A stretch of DNA of 64,000 nucleotides from Anseranas semipalmata (Eukaryota; Chordata; Aves; Anseriformes; Anseranatidae): positions 345,898 to 409,897 of the forward strand of contig VXAA01001421.1 in the NCBI GenBank assembly GCA_013399115.1, given 5' to 3'. Under the pieces are notes generated by a model. The model was not told where the DNA came from. It was given only the letters and a program-made list of their open reading frames with translations, and searched no databases. Made by a program: the position numbers and the translations under genes. Below, in pieces: positions 58,801 through 64,000 of the stretch (positions within the stretch are counted from its first letter, which is position 1; the number at the start of each line of letters is the position of its first letter).

Positions 58801-59924
58801 AGGGGAACGGGAGCATCTCAGTGCCAGCAGTGACAGGCAAGAAGGACACAGCACGCAAAACTTCTCATTGCTGTGATTTCTCTTCTTCAGACACGATTTG
58901 TCAGATCAAAAACAAGCACCAGCACAAATTCAAGTTCCCCGGTGGAACTACTGCATCCTGCCCCGTGACTTTCGGAGTGCTGAGCTCATAGTCAACGCTT
59001 AACGGGAACAGATAAACCAGTACTTTAGTGTAAGTATAGAAAACAGGAAAAAAACCACTATCTGTCCTACAGAATAAATACGCTTTCTCCTGGACGTGAT
59101 TAGGTCTAATTTGATCTGAGATCAAGTGAAACTGTGGATCAAGAAATGTTCTAAATAAAGACAAAGCAGTATTTTAAAGCAGGGGAGAACAGCTTTGTGC
59201 ACAGCATAACGCTTCCCACTGCTCTCAGAGCTCCCAGCGACCGTCGTTAGAAATGACTGGGGGATCTGAGCCCTCGGTGGCGGCCCAAGGGACGACGAGG
59301 GGATTAACCAAGGCAGCACGAAGGAGCCGGGCCAGGGAGGACAGCAGCAGCCCCCGGGTCTCTTGGGAGGACTCATTGCTGCAGACCCGCCCGAGCAGCA
59401 GCCACGCGGCACCGCTCGGTGGCTTTGTCCCCGCCGCGCTCTCACGGCCGCTGGGCTGCGTCTGGCAGCCGAGGGAACCGCCGGCTATCGAGCTTCGGTC
59501 GTAACCCAAAGTCTTGTGGGCGTCCACGGGAAGCAGTGATGAAAGGGCACAAAGCTGTGTGGGACGTGGAAGAGCAGAGCAAAGCTAACTGATCCCGCTG
59601 TCTCTGCTCTCCGTACCTAGCAGTTATCTTGATGGCTGAAATACAGACAGTATTCTGATAATATTTATCACCTTCGGCCAAAGCAACCCCAGAACAGAAT
59701 TGCCTCAGGAAACACATTATGAGAATCAGTTTTAAGAAATATGACGGTTTTCAGCTCCTACGTCCCCTGATTTCCAGGGCAGCAGGATCCAACCCACCAG
59801 ACTTATGTTTCACTAGTCTGAAACAACAATGAAAGTAACAATGGCCATTTGGAAGAGCATAAAGCGCGAAGTGCTAGAGTGTGCAGAACCATTTCTGCAT
59901 AACGTCTGGCTCCCTTTGCCTAGC

Positions 59925-60215
59925 TGAACATTAGGTCTGCAGCTGGACAATATTGAAGCTTATTGCTCTGTGCAAAGCCTAATATGAAACTCTTTGGAAA
60001 AGGCAACTATTAATTAGGCATAATGAAGATAGAATTTGCTTTCAGCAGGGTTATTTTATAGAAAACAGCAGAAACAATTGAGCTGAACAACAAAACAAGC
60101 TGCAATTAGAAACTGAATGTCCACTGGCCCTGGAGCAACATACGCAGCTGATTGCTAATGACAAAATCTACATCTCCCATACTAAATTTTGACCATAATG
60201 CAGAGAGGTATGGTA
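59925..60215. promoter_or_regulatory. Strongest enhancer-like AT-rich candidate
   Basis: About 290 bases of complex, non-repetitive AT-rich DNA contain CTATTAATTAGGCATAATG (about 60008-60026), GAAACAATTGAGC (SOX-type and E-box-like, about 60070), CTGCAATTAG and GATTGCTAATGAC words. Several TAAT cores lie within 200 bases without any repeat period. Of the AT-rich stretches in the window this one most resembles a vertebrate conserved developmental enhancer. Conservation could not be tested. Confidence 0.33.
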
Positions 60216-61049
60216 TGTGTCCTACCGGACATGAACCTCCTAACTAGAAGTCAATAGGGGAAAAAACCCTCACAGATATTTTTATTTCTTGGCAACCCTT
60301 TGTCAGGAGCCAAAACATCTGGAAACTGCAGCAGCAGGGGCAGGAGGCCATCAGGAGACCTCTTCGACATCCTCTGACGCTCTGAGAAGTCCAAAGCATT
60401 TCTAAATGCTGAACACAGTGCTGTGTGTGGAAGGATATTGGTATAGATGGACTGCTCTTATACACACATACAGGAGTTCCTAAACTGCTGAGCACTATTA
60501 GAAAAAGACGAGGGAATGGCAGAGGGGAATGCTTTAGATTGCTGGCGAGGATGAGTAAACCAAAAAGGCCTCACCGAATATTAAGTCTTTGCAACAACAG
60601 CAAACGCACATTAATGTTTCCAGATATCTAGTGGTCAGGCCTATTTTCAGGCACTGCTCTCCTTTTCTTGCCGCCACAGAAAGTGGCATCAAAGTGGAGC
60701 TGCCTGCGGGGACCTGCAACACAGGTGATCCCCAGCAGCGTGGGGACGACCTAACACTCTGTCTTCCTGGGACTCGCACGCAGCAAAGTGAAAGCACGTC
60801 CGTGCCTCCTCCCCTCAGTGCACAGAACACGTGCTCTTCTCAGCTCCCTTTTAAACCTTGTAACAGCTTGCCATTTCCCTTTCTTCCTCCGTCCCTTCAG
60901 TCTTTCACTCCTGTACCACTTCCTCTTAAACATTTGCCCGTCCGTAACCATCTCACGCATTTTGATGTGCGTGGGTACGTGCACACAAGTATAGAGAAGT
61001 AGAGAAAAAAGCTGAAAATAAACCTAGAAGCAAGACTGTCCAGCAGCCT

Positions 61050-61200
61050 TGGAAGGTTAACGGGAGGTGGACGAAGGGAGAGACCAAGCTGGGGAGGGAG
61101 GAGGCCAAGGACAGCGAAGGGGCTGGGGAGGACTCCAGAGGAAGGAAGAGCAGAGACGTGGCAGCTCTGAGGGGTGGGGGAACAGGACGGGATGCACGGG
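61050..61200. other. Purine-rich G-run stretch
   Basis: The plus strand is dominated by G and A with runs GGGGAGGG (61091-61098), GGGG (61119-61122), GGGG (61125-61128) and GGGGTGGGGG (61171-61180). The loops between the first pair and the second are too long for a canonical quadruplex. It may simply be a decayed purine tract. Confidence 0.5.
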
Positions 61201-62949
61201 CTGAACCGCGACTCTTACTTAACCAGTCGTGCTGCGCCATACACCCTGTGCTATTTCGGCAGTAATTCTAGGATCTGCTTTACTTCCAAGGAATCAGCCA
61301 GTTAATGCTCCACGTATATACTATTTGTTATCCTCACTAACCTGCTCTGAACTATTCCTGCTTCAAGTCGGCCAGTATGATAAGAATAGCTAATTCACTA
61401 CAGATTGCTTCAAAGTTTCGTTTTACCTTTACTGTCCTTGCAGTCATTTTCCTTCCCCCACTCAAGTCGCTGAAAACACAAAAGCAGAAAATCATTTGTT
61501 CAAACCACTGCTTTTCATCCTGAAATGCTTTAACTGTGATTGAGTTTTAAAAAAGACCTTTGAAAAACAAAGTCATCTCAGAATTCTCATCCCCTGGAAT
61601 GTCTCGGGAACACACAGCATGCTGATCTGGCTTCGCTGCTTTGGCCTCTGCACATCCTTGTAACCCAGCTGGTCCTGTTTGCATCTGGAATGGCAGCAGC
61701 AGAGACACTAACAGGGAAAACAACTTGACAGGTGTCATCAAGGGTATAATCTGATGCAACGGAGTTGTACAGAAAGCCTAAAAAAATTAAGAAATCTCAT
61801 TCCAGCCATTGCCACACACACTCTCAGTAACACTTATTTTGCTCCACAGGGCTATTTCCCATATTTCCAACAGAAGTTAATCTATCAAACTGATACAAAA
61901 GAGGCTTTCTCAGCATCTCTTAACCTTAGACCATGACTGCACCGAGTTAAATACAATAGCAATTTATATTCTTCTCCAAACTCTTCTACGCAGCAAGCAG
62001 TATTCTAACGCTCATTTGCTGAACCTTGGTTATTTGCGGTACTCTGTGTGCTTGGGGAATACCTCAAGAACTACAGTCAATTTAACTTCTACTGCAATCA
62101 ATATTAAGATTTTAAATAGCTCCTACTGTACCAAAGTGACCTTATGTAATCCAAAAATGGAACCGAAATGGAACAAAAACGCAATCAGGATTTAACAAAG
62201 ATAAAGAGCTGTCGGCAGCCGTCTGTGCACACTTCAGCGAACAAAAGAAACGTTACGCATCAGAAAACAAGCACCGCTGAAGAATATCATGAACTATAAG
62301 TTTGCTCAGTGCCAATGAACCAATCTCTCTGTGCACTCCTTTCTGTTCAGAAATACATGAAGCACGTCGTTATCAGTAGCCAGAAGACCTGGGGCAGGAC
62401 CACTCTCCCCAGGGCTGGTTACACCAGTACCTCGAGCCAGCCCTGCCACCCCGAACCACAGCCCACCGCTCGCCTTCTCTGAACCTGGAGGTCACCGAAG
62501 GCTGGCAGTGAACCCCATAGCTTCCTGATTTGACTGAAAGTTAAACCTGCAATAAAGCAAGTAACTGGAAAGACCGCTGACTCGTGGTGTGCTCATGGGG
62601 TCTTTCAATCCAACACATCGGACTGACAGGAGGATACTAAACCCCTGTTACTTAATCAAAGGGGAAGCTTGTCCACTGTTCTTGCCTGTTTATATAGCTC
62701 GCATCAACTTGCAGAACCAGATTTGTTGGCTGAATTCTCCAAGCTTCAGTCCAATCAAGATCCATAAAGCCCAGTTTGCCCACATTTAGTTCCACAGACC
62801 TCTCAACACTTTGAGAGTTTGGCATTGAGAAATAGAGATGTTTAAAAAAATCCATCTGAAAAACATAAAAATAACCCTGGAGAGACCAAAACCACCCAAT
62901 ACCTTTTTCTTTTTCAACTTTAATCCTTCCATTAAGTAACTGATTGAAA

Positions 62950-62965
62950 ATATATATATATATAC
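62950..62965. repeat. (TA)7 dinucleotide microsatellite
   Basis: Seven perfect TA units occupy 62951-62964, preceded by GAAAA. It is a short, likely polymorphic microsatellite in AT-rich DNA. Confidence 0.93.
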
Positions 62966-64000
62966 TATGAACAGAGGAGATGGCTTCCAGTTTTCACCAC
63001 AAAATACGAATGTCTTGAAAACTCAAGACTTTTCCTCTCTAAGGAAAAGTATTAGTGCATGAAATTAAACTACATATAGAATTGTTCCACTTGAAATATT
63101 TAAGCATGACTTATTTTATTTGTGATAACACAGTTTCTTCAAATTTGCAGTAAAATAAATACTGGCCAAAGAACAAAAGGCATGAAAACTGCTTGACTAA
63201 GATCACTGACATCGTCTGTACACCCAGACTGAAATCCAGTGTTCAAATACTTCCCCACATGATTTGTTCATGGGTAGCTCTGGTTTCTGCAATGGCCAGG
63301 CTCTGACTGAACTAACTTAATATTAACCACTTACAAATTTTGTACCTGCTATTCAACTGACATCAAAGTTGCTTGCACTGAATTCACTGCATCTATTTGA
63401 ACCAGCACAGCCAAGTCTCTCTTTTCAAACCCTAAGTTTGGTGGAATTTCAAATTCAGATTCTTAATAGGTGACCACAATCTGCACTGATGAGAATCTAG
63501 GACGTGTCTAGGACTGTAAAGCTGCTCTACCACACTTCTACCTTAATCTGTTGAGTGGCAGATTAACTGATCTGATCTAAGTACATAAATAAAATGTGTC
63601 TTTGGAATAGAAAATGGGAATTTATAGCTGCCAAGACTGCTAAGGGACTGGAGCCAAACAGCTTGGTATCTGGTCCCCAACAGACCAACATGCTTCTCCC
63701 ACCCCCAAATACCATTTTATTGTAATTTATATAGTCAAGATACCCTGCAAGGTATTTCCTTACCATACTTACAAGGTCAAGAACCTCACCACAGGATTAG
63801 ACTCCTCCTCTCTGATCGCATTTAGACCAAGCTGCTTCATCTAGTGAAAGCTGGAGCTTTTGGGGGAATGCAGAAATGTGGCCCCAGGTGCTCCAGGGAA
63901 GTCAGACGGTTAGCAGCCCTGGAGCTTACACATCTCTGGGGCTAGGCAGGAGATGAAGGATCATTTTGTGGTTGCAAACGAGGACACTACTTTCAGCATA

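Larger units (their letters stand above)
56101..59900. other. Non-coding block with a CpG islet and a minus-strand G-rich motif
   Basis: Enhancer-like AT-rich DNA (56.11-56.30 kb), mixed sequence, a CpG islet (58660-58800) containing four C-runs (58721-58752), and a second GC-rich patch at 59.23-59.49 kb. A stretch at about 58.29-58.38 kb vaguely resembles a decayed LINE fragment, but not well enough to call. No exon is supported. Confidence 0.55.
59901..64000. other. AT-leaning non-coding block
   Basis: The enhancer-like stretch at 59.925-60.215 kb is followed by ordinary sequence, a pyrimidine-leaning stretch (60.84-60.95 kb), a purine-rich stretch on plus (61.05-61.20 kb) and AT-rich DNA to the end with a (TA)7 tract at 62951-62964. 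Minus-strand sequence near 63.77 kb reads CTTGTAAGTATGG, a donor-like word, but the sequence before it has stops and no recognisable coding content. No gene is supported. Confidence 0.55.

Noticed and set aside
63760..63860. Minus-strand donor-like CTTGTAAGTATGG with sequence before it as a possible exon
   Set aside because: All frames upstream hit stops within short distance and no protein is recognisable.
1..64000. Prokaryotic systems such as CRISPR arrays, operons, phage or plasmid modules
   Set aside because: No spaced direct-repeat array, no packed same-strand open frames, no ribosome binding sites; homopolymers, microsatellites and composition are those of a vertebrate nuclear genome.

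Overview
This 64 kb window looks like nuclear, non-coding DNA from a vertebrate, most likely an amniote and plausibly a bird. The signs are long alternations of AT-rich and GC/CpG-rich sequence, mononucleotide runs of 13-23 bases, short microsatellites, CpG-dense patches that have not decayed to TpG, and no trace of bacterial gene organisation (no packed open frames, ribosome binding sites or operons). No Alu, L1 or B1 type mammalian repeat is recognisable. I also could not find a convincing CR1 LINE, the usual avian repeat, so the placement as bird rests on base composition and is moderate at best.

I found no protein-coding gene, exon, tRNA, rRNA or CRISPR array that I can support. The longest open frames (256, 230, 220 and 216 codons at 47501-48271, 21241-21933, 26349-27011 and 17965-18615) lie in GC-rich, stop-poor sequence. 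The first three open at GTG rather than ATG. All have low-complexity Pro/Ala/Ser/Arg/Gly-rich translations that match no family I know. The window is best read as intergenic or intronic sequence. One stretch (12346-12563) follows a good splice-acceptor-like sequence and is open on both strands; it is listed only as a weak exon candidate.

Layout: the window is a mosaic. Short CpG-dense islets (about 100-250 bp) recur every few kb, for example near 8.25-8.48, 9.68-9.90, 11.87-12.01, 15.12-15.33, 17.22-17.38, 22.33-22.48, 33.88-34.03, 45.87-46.02, 46.75-46.91, 53.32-53.47, 54.00-54.12 and 58.66-58.80 kb. Between them lie AT-rich blocks with clusters of homeodomain (TAATTA), POU octamer (ATGCAAAT), AP-1 and SOX-like words that look like enhancer-type conserved elements (about 4.7-4.9, 6.6-6.9, 7.6-7.8, 13.3-13.5, 16.3-16.7, 23.7-23.9, 31.6-31.95, 36.8-37.1, 39.2-39.3, 50.5-50.7, 56.1-56.3 and 59.9-60.2 kb). 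A 375 bp pyrimidine-rich tract sits at 14.74-15.11 kb. Two CTCF-like motifs in the same orientation flank or sit in the CpG islets at 8.5 and 9.8 kb.

Taken together, this pattern fits a repeat-poor regulatory landscape, such as a large intron or gene desert near a developmental gene. That is inference from sequence texture. No alignment or conservation data were available, and neither the gene nor the species can be named from the window alone.
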